Source: Polaromonas sp.
GTDB taxonomy: Bacteria; Pseudomonadota; Gammaproteobacteria; Burkholderiales; Burkholderiaceae_C
NCBI RefSeq assembly: GCF_016185115.1
Contig: NZ_JACPOF010000020.1
Coordinates: 124,001-188,000, forward strand
Direction of reading: 5' to 3'
Length of the DNA stretch: 64,000 nucleotides
The notes below the pieces were generated by a model. The model was not told the DNA's origin. It saw only the letters and a list, made by a program, of their open reading frames with translations, and searched no databases. A program made the translations under genes and the position numbers. This document shows positions 35,783-43,854 of this stretch, piece after piece; the stretch's first letter is position 1; the number at the start of each line of letters is the position of its first letter.

Positions 35783-36235
35783 ATGAACGCACCTGACCTT
35801 ACCCCCCAGCAACGTCTCACGGCAAGCCGCAACGCCATCGTTCGTTACATGAATCATGAGGAAGGCTCTGAGCGCAACAGTGCAAATCATTCCGGTTCGG
35901 ACGGCATGGAGGGCTATGGGGAGCCTCCTCCCCGGGCAGGATCCTGGTCAGCCATCAAACATACGGCCAGGGTCTGGTGGCAGCACCATCCTGCCCAACT
36001 GGTACTCAGCCTGGCAAAACCTGCACTTGGCCGATACGCAGAAGAAAAACCGCTGCAGCTATTGGGAATTGCTGCGGGCGTAGGGGCTGCCGCGGTTGTA
36101 TTTCGACCGTGGCGGCTCATATCCGTGACCGGCCTCGTATTTGCAGCGATCAAGACATCGGACCTGCCCGTTCTCTTGATGTCACTGCTGTCGCGGGGCG
36201 CGGAGACAGAGCATCACACGGGGGAAAGCCCATGA
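35783..36235 (+). CDS. Two-TM protein in YqjK position, function unknown
   Basis: I do not recognise a named family for this 150-residue protein. The N-terminal half is polar, with LTPQQRLTASRNAIVRYM, a Ser/Gly-rich linker and WWQHHPAQLVLSLAKPALGRYAEEKP. The C-terminal half has two hydrophobic stretches (LLGIAAGVGAAAVVF and LISVTGLVFAAIKTSDLPVLLMSLL). The RxxIVRYM start recalls other envelope proteins found beside DUF883/YqjE genes. Its place, third after YqjD- and YqjE-like genes, equals that of yqjK in E. coli, but sequence likeness is not evident. It ends shortly before a putative terminator. Confidence 0.75.
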   Translation: MNAPDLTPQQRLTASRNAIVRYMNHEEGSERNSANHSGSDGMEGYGEPPPRAGSWSAIKHTARVWWQHHPAQLVLSLAKPALGRYAEEKPLQLLGIAAGVGAAAVVFRPWRLISVTGLVFAAIKTSDLPVLLMSLLSRGAETEHHTGESP

Positions 36236-36303
36236 ATGTATTGATCCAGCCGAATCCCCGGCGAGTTCACGACCCCCGTTTAAAACACCACCATTAACCA
36301 CCG

Positions 36304-36338
36304 GTTGATCGACGTAGTGCGACCGATCAACAGGCTTT
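36304..36338 (+). terminator. Putative rho-independent terminator before the BON gene
   Basis: GTTGATCG (36304-36311) and CGATCAAC (36324-36331) can pair across a 12-base loop and are followed by AGGCTTTTT. This would end the DUF1328-to-two-TM transcript and leave the BON lipoprotein gene with its own promoter. Confidence 0.5.
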
Positions 36339-36381
36339 TTAACTACAGCACTGACAGACTTCAATCATCAAAGGAAATAAT

Positions 36382-36696
36382 ATGAAATACGCTCGCGCAA
36401 TCGCATTTGCCGCCCTGGCCGGTATCACCATTTTGTCCACAGGCTGCGCCGTTGTGCGTGGCCAGGAAACCGCAGGCGCGTATGTTGACGATGCCGCCAT
36501 CACGACGGCGGTCAAGGCCAAGTATGTCGAGGACAAGACTGTTGCGGCCACCGCCATAAGCGTTGAAACGCTCAATGGCACGGTACAGCTCTCAGGCTTC
36601 GCCAAGTCCCAGGCAGAAAAAGACAAGGCTGAAGCCCTGGCACGCGGCGTGAAGAATGTCCGTGCTGTGCGTAACGATATCGCCGTCCGTCCTTAA
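36382..36696 (+). CDS. BON-domain lipoprotein
   Basis: This 104-residue protein has a lipoprotein signal with lipobox LSTGC (Cys about residue 21) followed by one BON domain. The domain shows AYVDDAAITTAVKAKYVED, AISVETLNGTVQLSGFAKSQAEKDKA and ALARGVKNVRAVRNDIAV. BON domains bind phospholipid membranes; OsmY and DolP are known relatives in envelope stress and outer-membrane maintenance. The residue after the Cys is Ala, consistent with outer-membrane sorting. A strong terminator follows directly. Confidence 0.93.
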   Translation: MKYARAIAFAALAGITILSTGCAVVRGQETAGAYVDDAAITTAVKAKYVEDKTVAATAISVETLNGTVQLSGFAKSQAEKDKAEALARGVKNVRAVRNDIAVRP

Positions 36697-36728
36697 GGAT
36701 AAAACTTCCGGGCGTTGCCGCCGGATAT

Positions 36729-36756
36729 AAAAAGCCTCCGTTACGGAGGCTTTTTT
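36729..36756 (+). terminator. Rho-independent terminator after the BON gene
   Basis: The stem AAAAAGCCTCCG pairs perfectly with CGGAGGCTTTTT across a TTA loop, with a run of T after it. Its A and T flanks make it work on both strands, fitting its place between the convergent BON and thermonuclease genes. Confidence 0.9.
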
Positions 36757-36813
36757 GCGCCCGCAGCTGCAAGCAAATTACTGTCACAGACCCCAACCCA
36801 TTTGTTTTTGCCA

Positions 36814-37440
36814 TCAGTGATGGCTTTTGCCTGGGGCCGAGGGAAAGCAGCTGCCATGGCGTTTTCTGAAGTCACGCGGAATCTCGGGCGCATCAAGGGC
36901 AAAAACACCAAGACGGGAATTGCTGGAAACCTGTTGCTCTCGCGCATAGGGACCTCGGTAGTTGCGGTAGCCGTAAGACCACGCATGCCCGTGGCTGACC
37001 ATCCACCGCCCAATGTCTTCATCTCCCATATCAACCCGTGCCAATAACCGCCCATAGTCATCAACACGCTGGTAGGTGATGGTGACCATCTGACCCAGTA
37101 CCTTTCTCCGCAGGGCTTCCCGCGCCTGGGCACCGTGTGGTTGACAGATTTCCGGCGCATCAATGCCTGAGATGCGCACCTTCAGTAATGTGCCGCCGCC
37201 ATTTATCCAGACGGTATCTCCATCGACCACCCGACTGACAATGCCCGTTTGCACCTGAGGAGATGCTGCAGCCAATGGATGCGCTGCGAACATCGTCAGC
37301 AGACAGGCAAATGCCGCCGCAGCTTTGCGCAGAATGCTGCTCGCCGATGCACGTGGGACCGTCCGCAGTTTGACCCCATGCCTCTCCATGCGGGCACTGG
37401 TTTCAGCTCGTCTCCTGAATCGCCGCGTGTACGTCGTCAT
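36814..37440 (-). CDS. Thermonuclease (SNase-like) family protein
   Basis: This secreted or periplasmic nuclease-fold protein has 208 residues. The N-terminus has a basic region then the hydrophobic KAAAAFACLLTMFAAHPLAAA, a plausible signal peptide with cleavage after AAA. The staphylococcal nuclease domain shows GIVSRVVDGDTVWIN, KVRISGIDAPEICQPHG, REALRRKVLG and VDDYGRLLARVDMGDEDIGRWMVSHGHAWSY. The active-site Asp/Arg/Glu set (DGDT, R in KVRISGIDAPE, DYGR) is present. I chose the ATG at 37440, one base after the DUF429 stop; another ATG at 37389 is possible and would give a more standard signal peptide. It is the last gene of a tight minus-strand operon. Confidence 0.85.
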   Translation of the reverse strand: MTTYTRRFRRRAETSARMERHGVKLRTVPRASASSILRKAAAAFACLLTMFAAHPLAAASPQVQTGIVSRVVDGDTVWINGGGTLLKVRISGIDAPEICQPHGAQAREALRRKVLGQMVTITYQRVDDYGRLLARVDMGDEDIGRWMVSHGHAWSYGYRNYRGPYAREQQVSSNSRLGVFALDAPEIPRDFRKRHGSCFPSAPGKSHH

Positions 37441-37441
37441 G

Positions 37442-38290
37442 TCATGCAGTGATGATCCATCCCTCGATGGGATCAATATCAGGTGGAAGTCCATAGAGCG
37501 GCACGCCCTCCTCATGCCGGGTTTGCGCCCAGGCGGCCTGCATCAGGCACAGGATGGCATCCAGCCTGTCACCTTTTGCATCATCTGCCAGGCTGTCGCG
37601 CTGGGCATGCGTCAATTTGAGCCGGAGCGACAATCGGGTCTGCCCATGCTCGAGTGCAGTGATCAGGTCCTTGCGCGCAATCAGCCTGTCCGGCGTCTGC
37701 CTGGACTTGTCGTCACTTTTGTACGAGCGCTGCCCCAATATTTCGCGAGCCAGCAATCCGGGATAGGCTTCCAGCGCAACGCGCGTACGGTCACCTTCAT
37801 GCAACCCCGGCATGTGCACACCGGCTGCCAGCAGTCGCGGTACACCGGCATGCAACATGTAGGCAACAGGCGGGTTGACCCATTTCATGGAAGGACTGGC
37901 GCCAGCCGGAATGTCCGAGGCCCGATGTGCAAATTTGCCACCCACTGGCCGCGCATTGCAGAAGGCCGCAAAAGTACGCCGTATGTCCACTCGCTCCATG
38001 CCTGCATAGTGCCTGATGAGTTCCGGCCACGTCTGCGGCCAGTCGAGTTGCAGCACCAGCTCGCGCGGCAGACCGAAAGGGAAGTCAAAAGCACCCAGCC
38101 AGTGCTTCGGGCGAGCAACCCACTCACCAAAAGCATCGAGCGAGTCCAAATGCTCAATACTGGACAGCTGGACACGCCCTGACGAGCAGGTTCCCAAAGC
38201 CATCACAATCGGTTTATGGCGGGTGGGTGCGCTTGAAAAATCACACCCGACCAGCAATCCTGTAGAAGTCATGCCCTGATTGTCATGCAC
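37442..38290 (-). CDS. DUF429 family protein
   Basis: This 282-residue soluble protein matches DUF429, a family with a predicted RNase H-like fold (my recollection). VGCDFSSAPTRHKPIV opens it with an acidic residue, GAFDFPFGLPRELV follows near residue 68, and ALEAYPGLLAREILG and KGDRLDAILCLMQAAW carry further conserved acidic residues. These suggest metal-dependent nuclease-like chemistry, but no activity is established. An alternative start at 38272 (MTSTGLLVG) fits the family better. The gap to the EamA gene is 9 bases, and the thermonuclease start follows the stop by one base, so all three are probably one mRNA. Confidence 0.82.
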   Translation of the reverse strand: MHDNQGMTSTGLLVGCDFSSAPTRHKPIVMALGTCSSGRVQLSSIEHLDSLDAFGEWVARPKHWLGAFDFPFGLPRELVLQLDWPQTWPELIRHYAGMERVDIRRTFAAFCNARPVGGKFAHRASDIPAGASPSMKWVNPPVAYMLHAGVPRLLAAGVHMPGLHEGDRTRVALEAYPGLLAREILGQRSYKSDDKSRQTPDRLIARKDLITALEHGQTRLSLRLKLTHAQRDSLADDAKGDRLDAILCLMQAAWAQTRHEEGVPLYGLPPDIDPIEGWIITA

Positions 38291-38299
38291 CCGAAGGCG

Positions 38300-39181
38300 T
38301 CAACCCACGGCAAGGCTCATCACACCGGCAGCGATCAGGACCGCGCCCAACAGGCGCTGGACACGGTCCCCTTCGCCAAGCAGGTGACCGCCAATGAGGG
38401 CGGCAAACAGCATGGACACCTCACGCGCGGGAGCAACATGTGACAGCGGCGCAACCTGCATGGCATAAAGCACCAGCACATAAGACAAGGGACTGATGGT
38501 GCCTATGAGAAGTGCATATTTCCACTGGCTCCGCCACAGGGCGAGTCCGGCCTTGCGGTCCCCCAGAAAGGACGGTGCCAATACCGCAACACGCACAAAA
38601 TTGCCAAAATAGTCAACCAGTATGGGCGACATCAACAGGAACTTGACGGCATACCCATCAACAACCGTGTAGCTCGCAATAAAGGCACCCGTCAGCAGGC
38701 CATAAAGCATGCCCTTGTGGACCCGCTTTCGACGGGCAGGTTCATGGGCCGCCCGCAAGAGTGCAGGGCCGCCGGCAATCAGGAACACACCGGCCACCAC
38801 AGCGGCAATTCCCGCAAGCCCCAGTGCAGAGATTTGTTCGCCCAGAAAAACAATGGCCACAAGGGAGGACAACAAGGGGCCTGAGCCACGTGCGAGTGGA
38901 TACACCACCGTGAGATCGGCTTTGCGGTAGCCGCGCAGCAGGATGACGTAGTACAGCACATGAAGCACACCGCTGACCAGAATCAGCGCCCACTCATGCC
39001 AGTCCCATCCCGGTATAACGCCCCAGGCGGCCCACAAACCCACGGGTGCCCAGACCAGCATCACCATGATGCTGGTGAAAAAAGCGAAGCGGGAGTCACC
39101 TCCCGCCTTTTTGGCCGCGATGTTCCAGCTGGCGTGAATCAGGCCGGCAAGGATGACCAGGGCAAACGCGGAAAGCGGCAT
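38300..39181 (-). CDS. EamA/DMT-superfamily transporter
   Basis: This inner-membrane drug/metabolite transporter has 293 residues and ten predicted helices in two EamA halves. The N-terminal half shows LAGLIHASWNIAAKKAGGD and LRGYRKADLTVVYPLARGSGPLLSSL; the C-terminal half has VAPLSHVAPAREVSMLFAALIGG. Such proteins export amino acids or other metabolites, and the substrate cannot be predicted. It is the first gene of the operon with DUF429 and the thermonuclease, and lies 49 bases downstream of the BLUF gene. Confidence 0.88.
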   Translation of the reverse strand: MPLSAFALVILAGLIHASWNIAAKKAGGDSRFAFFTSIMVMLVWAPVGLWAAWGVIPGWDWHEWALILVSGVLHVLYYVILLRGYRKADLTVVYPLARGSGPLLSSLVAIVFLGEQISALGLAGIAAVVAGVFLIAGGPALLRAAHEPARRKRVHKGMLYGLLTGAFIASYTVVDGYAVKFLLMSPILVDYFGNFVRVAVLAPSFLGDRKAGLALWRSQWKYALLIGTISPLSYVLVLYAMQVAPLSHVAPAREVSMLFAALIGGHLLGEGDRVQRLLGAVLIAAGVMSLAVG

Positions 39182-39230
39182 GACATACCCAGCTCACTGC
39201 GCCAGTCGGCGTTGAGCCATTATTGAAGGG

Positions 39231-39653
39231 TCAGGTGCGGCCCATGATGGAGGCGGTCGCCATCAATTCTTCAAGCAAAGCAAGGGATACCTTTCCCGAC
39301 ACGGAGTACGGGTCGAGCTCGGGCGTCTCCGAGTACTTGAGCAGGATTGAAGTATTGAGTTTGGCAATATTGACCTGGCCCATGGTCCAGCTTCCAAAAC
39401 GGCGTTCAGAGATTTCTTCGTAGTGAAGAAGGATGACATCCTTGTGGCGAATGTCTTTCTGGATGTGCCCATACAACTCGCTGACCTGTGTCCTGCCGCC
39501 CTCCAGGGCCTGCAGAAAGATGCCGCCACCATAACAAAGGATGCCGGTGATGCCGCAAGCGGGGTTGTGGCTGCGCGACTGGGCCAGTATGGCTTCTGTT
39601 GCTGCAGGGGTCTGGTCAGCGGCTCGGCTGGCGTAAAGAAGTCGTACCAACAT
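39231..39653 (-). CDS. BLUF-domain blue-light photoreceptor
   Basis: This short BLUF protein of 140 residues binds FAD and senses blue light. The domain covers ~1-95. The conserved Tyr is in LVRLLYASRAA, the flavin Asn in SHNPACGITGILCY, the Gln in IFLQALEGG and the Trp in RRFGSWTMGQ. The ~45-residue C-terminal tail is helical, as in short PixD/YcgF-type BLUF proteins that act through protein contacts. There is no EAL or other output domain. The gene starts 12 bases after the folE stop on the same strand, so the two are very probably co-transcribed. Confidence 0.93.
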   Translation of the reverse strand: MLVRLLYASRAADQTPAATEAILAQSRSHNPACGITGILCYGGGIFLQALEGGRTQVSELYGHIQKDIRHKDVILLHYEEISERRFGSWTMGQVNIAKLNTSILLKYSETPELDPYSVSGKVSLALLEELMATASIMGRT

Positions 39654-39665
39654 GTTTGAATGTCC

Positions 39666-40391
39666 TCAGTTGCCGTTGTTGTGCTTTGGAATCAGAGAGA
39701 GGAATTCACGGCGCAGGTTGGGATCTTTCAGGAAGACACCTCGCATGACCGAGTTGATCATCTTGCTGTCCATATCCTTCACACCACGCCAGCCCATGCA
39801 GAAGTGGGTGGCCTCCATAACAATGGCCAGGCCGTCCGGGGAAGTTTTTTCCTGTATCAGGTCAGCAAGTTGCACCACAGCCTCTTCCTGTATCTGGGGA
39901 CGGCCCATCACCCACTCTGCCAGGCGTGCATATTTGGACAGCCCAATCACGTTTGTATGCTCGTTAGGCAGAACACCGATCCAGAGTTTGCCGATGACAG
40001 GGCAAAAATGGTGAGAGCAGGCACTGCGCACAGTGATCGGACCGACGATCATCAGCTCGTTGAGATGCTCGGCGTTCGGGAATTCAGTGATGGTTGGCCC
40101 CGTGACATAACGGCCCTTGAATACCTCATTGAGGTACATCTTGGCGACGCGTCGCGCGGTATTGTTGGTGTTGTGGTCGCTCGCCGTGTCAATCACCATG
40201 CTGTCCAGCACACCCTGCATCTTGACCTCAACCTCGTCCAGCAATTTTTCAAGCTCGCCCGGTTCGATGAACTCGGCAATGTTGTCGTTGGCGTTGAAAC
40301 GTTTGCGGGCGAGGTTCAGGCGTTCCCGGATCTTCACGGATACCGGCGTGCCTTCGTCTGTGCTGTCGCGTTGTGGCGTATCGGATTTCAT
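39666..40391 (-). CDS. folE: GTP cyclohydrolase I
   Basis: FolE opens GTP to form 7,8-dihydroneopterin triphosphate, the first step toward folate and pterins. The 241-residue protein shows ARRVAKMYLNEVFKG, the zinc site in VRSACSHHFCPVIGKLWIG and HFCMGWRGVKD, plus LSKYARLAEWVMGRPQIQE. The histidine/cysteine zinc ligands of type IA enzymes are all visible. The start at 40391 gives MKSDTPQRD; an ATG two codons upstream is equally possible. It is followed by the BLUF gene after 12 bases. The next folate enzyme, NudB, is encoded 3 kb upstream on the same strand. Confidence 0.96.
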   Translation of the reverse strand: MKSDTPQRDSTDEGTPVSVKIRERLNLARKRFNANDNIAEFIEPGELEKLLDEVEVKMQGVLDSMVIDTASDHNTNNTARRVAKMYLNEVFKGRYVTGPTITEFPNAEHLNELMIVGPITVRSACSHHFCPVIGKLWIGVLPNEHTNVIGLSKYARLAEWVMGRPQIQEEAVVQLADLIQEKTSPDGLAIVMEATHFCMGWRGVKDMDSKMINSVMRGVFLKDPNLRREFLSLIPKHNNGN

Positions 40392-40486
40392 AAGCATGGC
40401 CAATGTTACCAGCCGGCCCAAAAATCAGGCATATCCGGGGTTTTGGCCCCAAGCCACCCACAAGCCTGCTGTCATTACGGCCTTTT

Positions 40487-40508
40487 AGCTATAACTTCAA
40501 TAGCAACT
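40487..40508 (+). repeat. Partial AGCTAT...AATAGC element at ligase 3' end
   Basis: AGCTATAACTTCAATAGC resembles the head of repeat family A (AGCTATCAAATCAATAGC at the first copy). Here it covers the last codons and stop of the DNA ligase gene, so the final Leu-Leu-Lys-Leu residues may be repeat-derived. Confidence 0.45.
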
Positions 40509-42210
40509 CAAGACTCTCCAGCGTGTCTGCATCATGCAGGGGCTTGTCGTCGCGTATTCGGAGCATTCTGGGAAACCGTACGGCAATACCGCTTTTGTGC
40601 TGCGGGCTGCGATTGATGCCCTCAAATCCCAGCTCAAACACAAGGGTGGGTTTGACACTTCGGACCGGTCCGAATTTTTCGAGGGTGGTTTTGCGAATCA
40701 CGCTGTCTATCCGGCGAAATTCTTCGTCGGTCAGACCAGAATAGGCCTTGGCAAAGGCCACCAGTTGCAACGCATCAGGCAAAGCAGGTTCCCGCTTTTC
40801 AATCGCCCGAACAACTGCGGCGGCTTCTTCTGCATTGATTGGCCGGCGATTCCAGACCGCAAACGTGTAGTCGGTGTAAAGCGACGCACGCCGGCCATGG
40901 CCGGCTTGCGCGTATATCAGGACGCAATCGACCGTCATGGGTTCTATCTTCCACTTCCACCACAGTCCGTCAGCCTTGGTACGACCCGTACCATAGGCCG
41001 CATCCAGCCGTTTGAGCATGAAACCCTCAACACCGCGTGCGCGCGATTCTGTACGCAGCGCTTCAAAGGCCTTCCACGAAGACAGTTTTTCCACCGGGGA
41101 GATTTTCAGCGCTGTACCAGCCAGCAACTCCTCAAGCTTCTGGCGGCGATCACTCTGGGGCTGACTGCGAATATCCTGATGCTTCAGCTCAAGCAGGTCA
41201 TACGCCATGAAGGTCACAGGCGCATCACTCAGGATTTTCTTACCCAGGGTTTTGCGCCCGATACGCTGTTGCAACAGGGCAAAGCTGGCAGGCCTGCCCA
41301 TTGAAGATTCAGACGTATCAGCATCCTTGGCCCACACCATGATTTCTCCGTCCAGCACCGTACCGTCAGGCAGTGACTGGGCCAGCGCAACAATCTCGGG
41401 AAAGCGCTCCGTGACCAGTTCTTCGCCGCGTGACCATATCCATACCTGCCCGGCCCGCTTCACGACCTGTCCACGAATGCCGTCGTACTTCCACTCCACC
41501 TGCCAATCACCAACAGGTCCCAGTCTGGCATCCAGTCCCTCGAGAGGCGTATCCAGCTGGTGTGCAAGAAAAAAAGGATAGGGCTGCCCCGCGTCCTGAA
41601 CATCCGCCAAACCCGCCTCCGTGACCGCAAGCAGGGCCTCATACCGATCGGCGGTGGGCATCGCTTTCGCATCCACGTAGCCCATCATCCGCTGCGCAAT
41701 GCGTTTGGGGTCAACGCCCGAATGGGCCGCCAGCGCGCGCTGCACAAGCAGCTTGCTGACACCCACACGAAAGCCGCCACCGACCAGCTTGGTCAGCAGA
41801 AAGCGGCCCTGGGAATCGAGCTCGCACCAGTAAGCACGTATGCGAGAGGCGACTTCGGCTTCGGGCAAACCGCGAAGGGGCAGAAGCCGGTTTTCCACCC
41901 ACTCCGCAAGACCCAGGTCTGATTCAGAAAAGTCCAGCGGAAGAATGTAGGCGATGGTCTCGGCCAGATCGCCGGTGGCCTGATAACACTCTTCAAAAAG
42001 CCAGTCCTCGATACCCGCCGCATCACAGGCCAGGGTGCGCAATGCGGAAGTCTTCACCACTTGCCTTGGCTTGCCGCCAGAAAGAAAATAAACAGCCCAG
42101 GCGGCATCGCCTGCCGTCGCCCTGGCAAAGTATCTTTGCAGGGCATCTACCTTTGCAAGAGTGGATGTTGTCGCGTCGAGTTCGGTAAACAGCCGGGCGA
42201 AATGTTTCAT
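40489..42210 (-). CDS. ATP-dependent DNA ligase (bacterial repair type)
   Basis: This 573-residue ATP-dependent ligase belongs to the group found in Proteobacteria alongside an MBL exonuclease. An N-terminal helical domain (~1-200) precedes the nucleotidyltransferase domain, whose nucleophile Lys is in WQVEWKYDGIRGQ (about residue 238). Other motifs are WSRGEELVTERFPE, LDGEIMVW, VEGFMLKRLDAAYGTGR and WWKWKIEPMTVDCVLIYAQ. A C-terminal OB-fold domain ends with GIAVRFPRMLRIRDDKP. Its start overlaps the stop of the exonuclease gene in ATGA, so they are translated together. The Lhr helicase and MPE partners known in Pseudomonas are not next to it; folE follows. Confidence 0.93.
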   Translation of the reverse strand: MKHFARLFTELDATTSTLAKVDALQRYFARATAGDAAWAVYFLSGGKPRQVVKTSALRTLACDAAGIEDWLFEECYQATGDLAETIAYILPLDFSESDLGLAEWVENRLLPLRGLPEAEVASRIRAYWCELDSQGRFLLTKLVGGGFRVGVSKLLVQRALAAHSGVDPKRIAQRMMGYVDAKAMPTADRYEALLAVTEAGLADVQDAGQPYPFFLAHQLDTPLEGLDARLGPVGDWQVEWKYDGIRGQVVKRAGQVWIWSRGEELVTERFPEIVALAQSLPDGTVLDGEIMVWAKDADTSESSMGRPASFALLQQRIGRKTLGKKILSDAPVTFMAYDLLELKHQDIRSQPQSDRRQKLEELLAGTALKISPVEKLSSWKAFEALRTESRARGVEGFMLKRLDAAYGTGRTKADGLWWKWKIEPMTVDCVLIYAQAGHGRRASLYTDYTFAVWNRRPINAEEAAAVVRAIEKREPALPDALQLVAFAKAYSGLTDEEFRRIDSVIRKTTLEKFGPVRSVKPTLVFELGFEGINRSPQHKSGIAVRFPRMLRIRDDKPLHDADTLESLELLLKL

Positions 42211-43256
42211 GAGGCCGTATCCGGCAATGGGGTGGCGGCAGGAGGCGCAGCGTCAAACTGGGTGTCTGCGGATTCGTCGCCGTACTCTGTCTCAAAAGCC
42301 TCTGCCTGGAGACCTTGTTCAGTGAGGTAGCGCACAAGCACTGGAACGCTACCGTGCGTGACAATGACACGACTGGCACCGGTCGCCCCTATGGCGCCCA
42401 TGAGGCCCGGCCAGTCGGCATGATCGCTGAGCACAAATCCCCTGTCATAGCCCCCTCGCCGACGCGCGCCGCGCAATTGCATCCACCCACTGGCGAATGC
42501 ATCGCTGAAATCGCCAAAACGCTTGATCCAGGGCCCCCCCGCGGCGCCCGGCGGGCAGAGCACCAGAGCACGCCTGAATTCAGCGGGATCCATGACATCG
42601 CTGACCATTTGTGTTTCGGGCAGGTGCACACCCGCGGCGCGGTAAGCGGTATTGAGGGTCTGCACTGCGCCGTGAACGATGATGGGGGCTATGCTGGCGT
42701 CAACACCGCTCAGAATGCGCTGCGCTTTTCCGAAGCTGTAACACAGGAGCACGCTCGCCCGGCCGGCCGCGGCATTGCCTGACCACCACGTGTTGATCTC
42801 GGTAAAAAGTTCTGCATCAGGACGCCAGCGATAGATGGGCAGGCCGAATGTGGATTCAGTGATGAACACATTGCAGGGCACAGCCTCGAAAGGCACGCAC
42901 GTCGCATCCGGTGCGACCTTGTAGTCGCCGCTGGCGACCCAGACCTGACCCGCGTGCTCAAGCCGGACCTGCGCAGAACCCAGGACATGACCAGCGGGAT
43001 GCAGGGACACCTTCACACTGTTGTGCGTGATCTGGTCGCCATAGTCCAGCGTTTGCAGGTTGATGCCTTCGCCAAGCCTGGACCGCAACACGCCTTCGGA
43101 TGGCGCGCTGGCCAAATAATGGCCATGCCCCACCCGCGCATGGTCAGCATGGGCATGTGTGATAACCGCACGGTCAACGGGCCGCCAGGGGTCGATATAA
43201 AAATCACCGGGGGGACAGTACAGGCCTTCCGGCCTCTGGACAATCAGATCCTGCAT
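42207..43256 (-). CDS. Metallo-beta-lactamase-fold DNA exonuclease, ligase-associated
   Basis: This 349-residue MBL-fold protein is of the type annotated 'ligase-associated DNA exonuclease'. The start is the ATG before QDLIVQRPEGLYCPPG. Metal ligands are in ITHAHADHARVGH (HxHxDH), SLHPAGHVLGSAQ, ASGDYK and VLSDHADWPGL, and the beta-CASP-like ITESTFGLPIYRWR is present. It lacks a signal peptide and should act on DNA ends before sealing by the adjacent ligase. The 3' end overlaps the ligase start. An upstream ATG at 43382 is in frame but lacks conservation. Confidence 0.9.
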   Translation of the reverse strand: MQDLIVQRPEGLYCPPGDFYIDPWRPVDRAVITHAHADHARVGHGHYLASAPSEGVLRSRLGEGINLQTLDYGDQITHNSVKVSLHPAGHVLGSAQVRLEHAGQVWVASGDYKVAPDATCVPFEAVPCNVFITESTFGLPIYRWRPDAELFTEINTWWSGNAAAGRASVLLCYSFGKAQRILSGVDASIAPIIVHGAVQTLNTAYRAAGVHLPETQMVSDVMDPAEFRRALVLCPPGAAGGPWIKRFGDFSDAFASGWMQLRGARRRGGYDRGFVLSDHADWPGLMGAIGATGASRVIVTHGSVPVLVRYLTEQGLQAEAFETEYGDESADTQFDAAPPAATPLPDTAS

Positions 43257-43395
43257 TCGGAAGATGTGGGTGAAATTATCCAGACCATAAACTGATTCCA
43301 GCTTAGGAAGGCCGCCTGCACGGGGCTGTAGGCGGCGCGATAAAAGCGGCGTACGCAAGCATCCCTTTGCGGAAGCTCCCATCCCGACGGAAGGT

Positions 43396-43854
43396 TCAGG
43401 CGCTGCGCCGAGCGACCATTCGGGAAAGCATCAGCACCGCCTCGGCATTGGAGGGCGAAAAACACCGATCTGCAGCTTCCAGCCAGGGCAACCATTCGAA
43501 TGCCGTGTGTTCGCGCGGATTGAGCTGCACCGGCAGCCTTTCGGGCACGCACAGCCCGAACACATGCTCGGTGTTGTGCGTCACGCCCGGCGCGTAGCGC
43601 GCGCGCCAGGCGGGGTAGATCTCGTAGATGTTGGATAGCTTCCAGTCGGCCAGCTGCCCCGACGCGCCGCGAATGCCGGTTTCCTCGAACACCTCGCGCA
43701 GGGCCGTCGTCCCCAGCGGCTCCGACAGCGAATCGCGCGAACCGGTCACTCCCTGCCAGAAACCGGGGTGGTCGGCGCGCTCGATCAGCAAGACATCGCG
43801 TTCGGGGGTGTAAATCACCACCAGCACGGATTCGGGAAGTTTGAAAGTGTTCAA
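43396..43854 (-). CDS. nudB: Dihydroneopterin triphosphate diphosphatase (Nudix)
   Basis: NudB removes pyrophosphate from the FolE product in folate synthesis. The 152-residue Nudix hydrolase has the box GVTGSRDSLSEPLGTTALREVFEETGI (Nudix residues G, REVxEE visible), KLPESVLVVIYTP at the N-terminus and HTAFEWLPWLEAA at the C-terminus. The location downstream of aspS, as in E. coli, supports NudB over other Nudix enzymes. It is separated from aspS by a 306-base repeat-bearing gap, so it may have its own promoter. folE lies 3 kb further along on the same strand. Confidence 0.9.
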   Translation of the reverse strand: MNTFKLPESVLVVIYTPERDVLLIERADHPGFWQGVTGSRDSLSEPLGTTALREVFEETGIRGASGQLADWKLSNIYEIYPAWRARYAPGVTHNTEHVFGLCVPERLPVQLNPREHTAFEWLPWLEAADRCFSPSNAEAVLMLSRMVARRSA

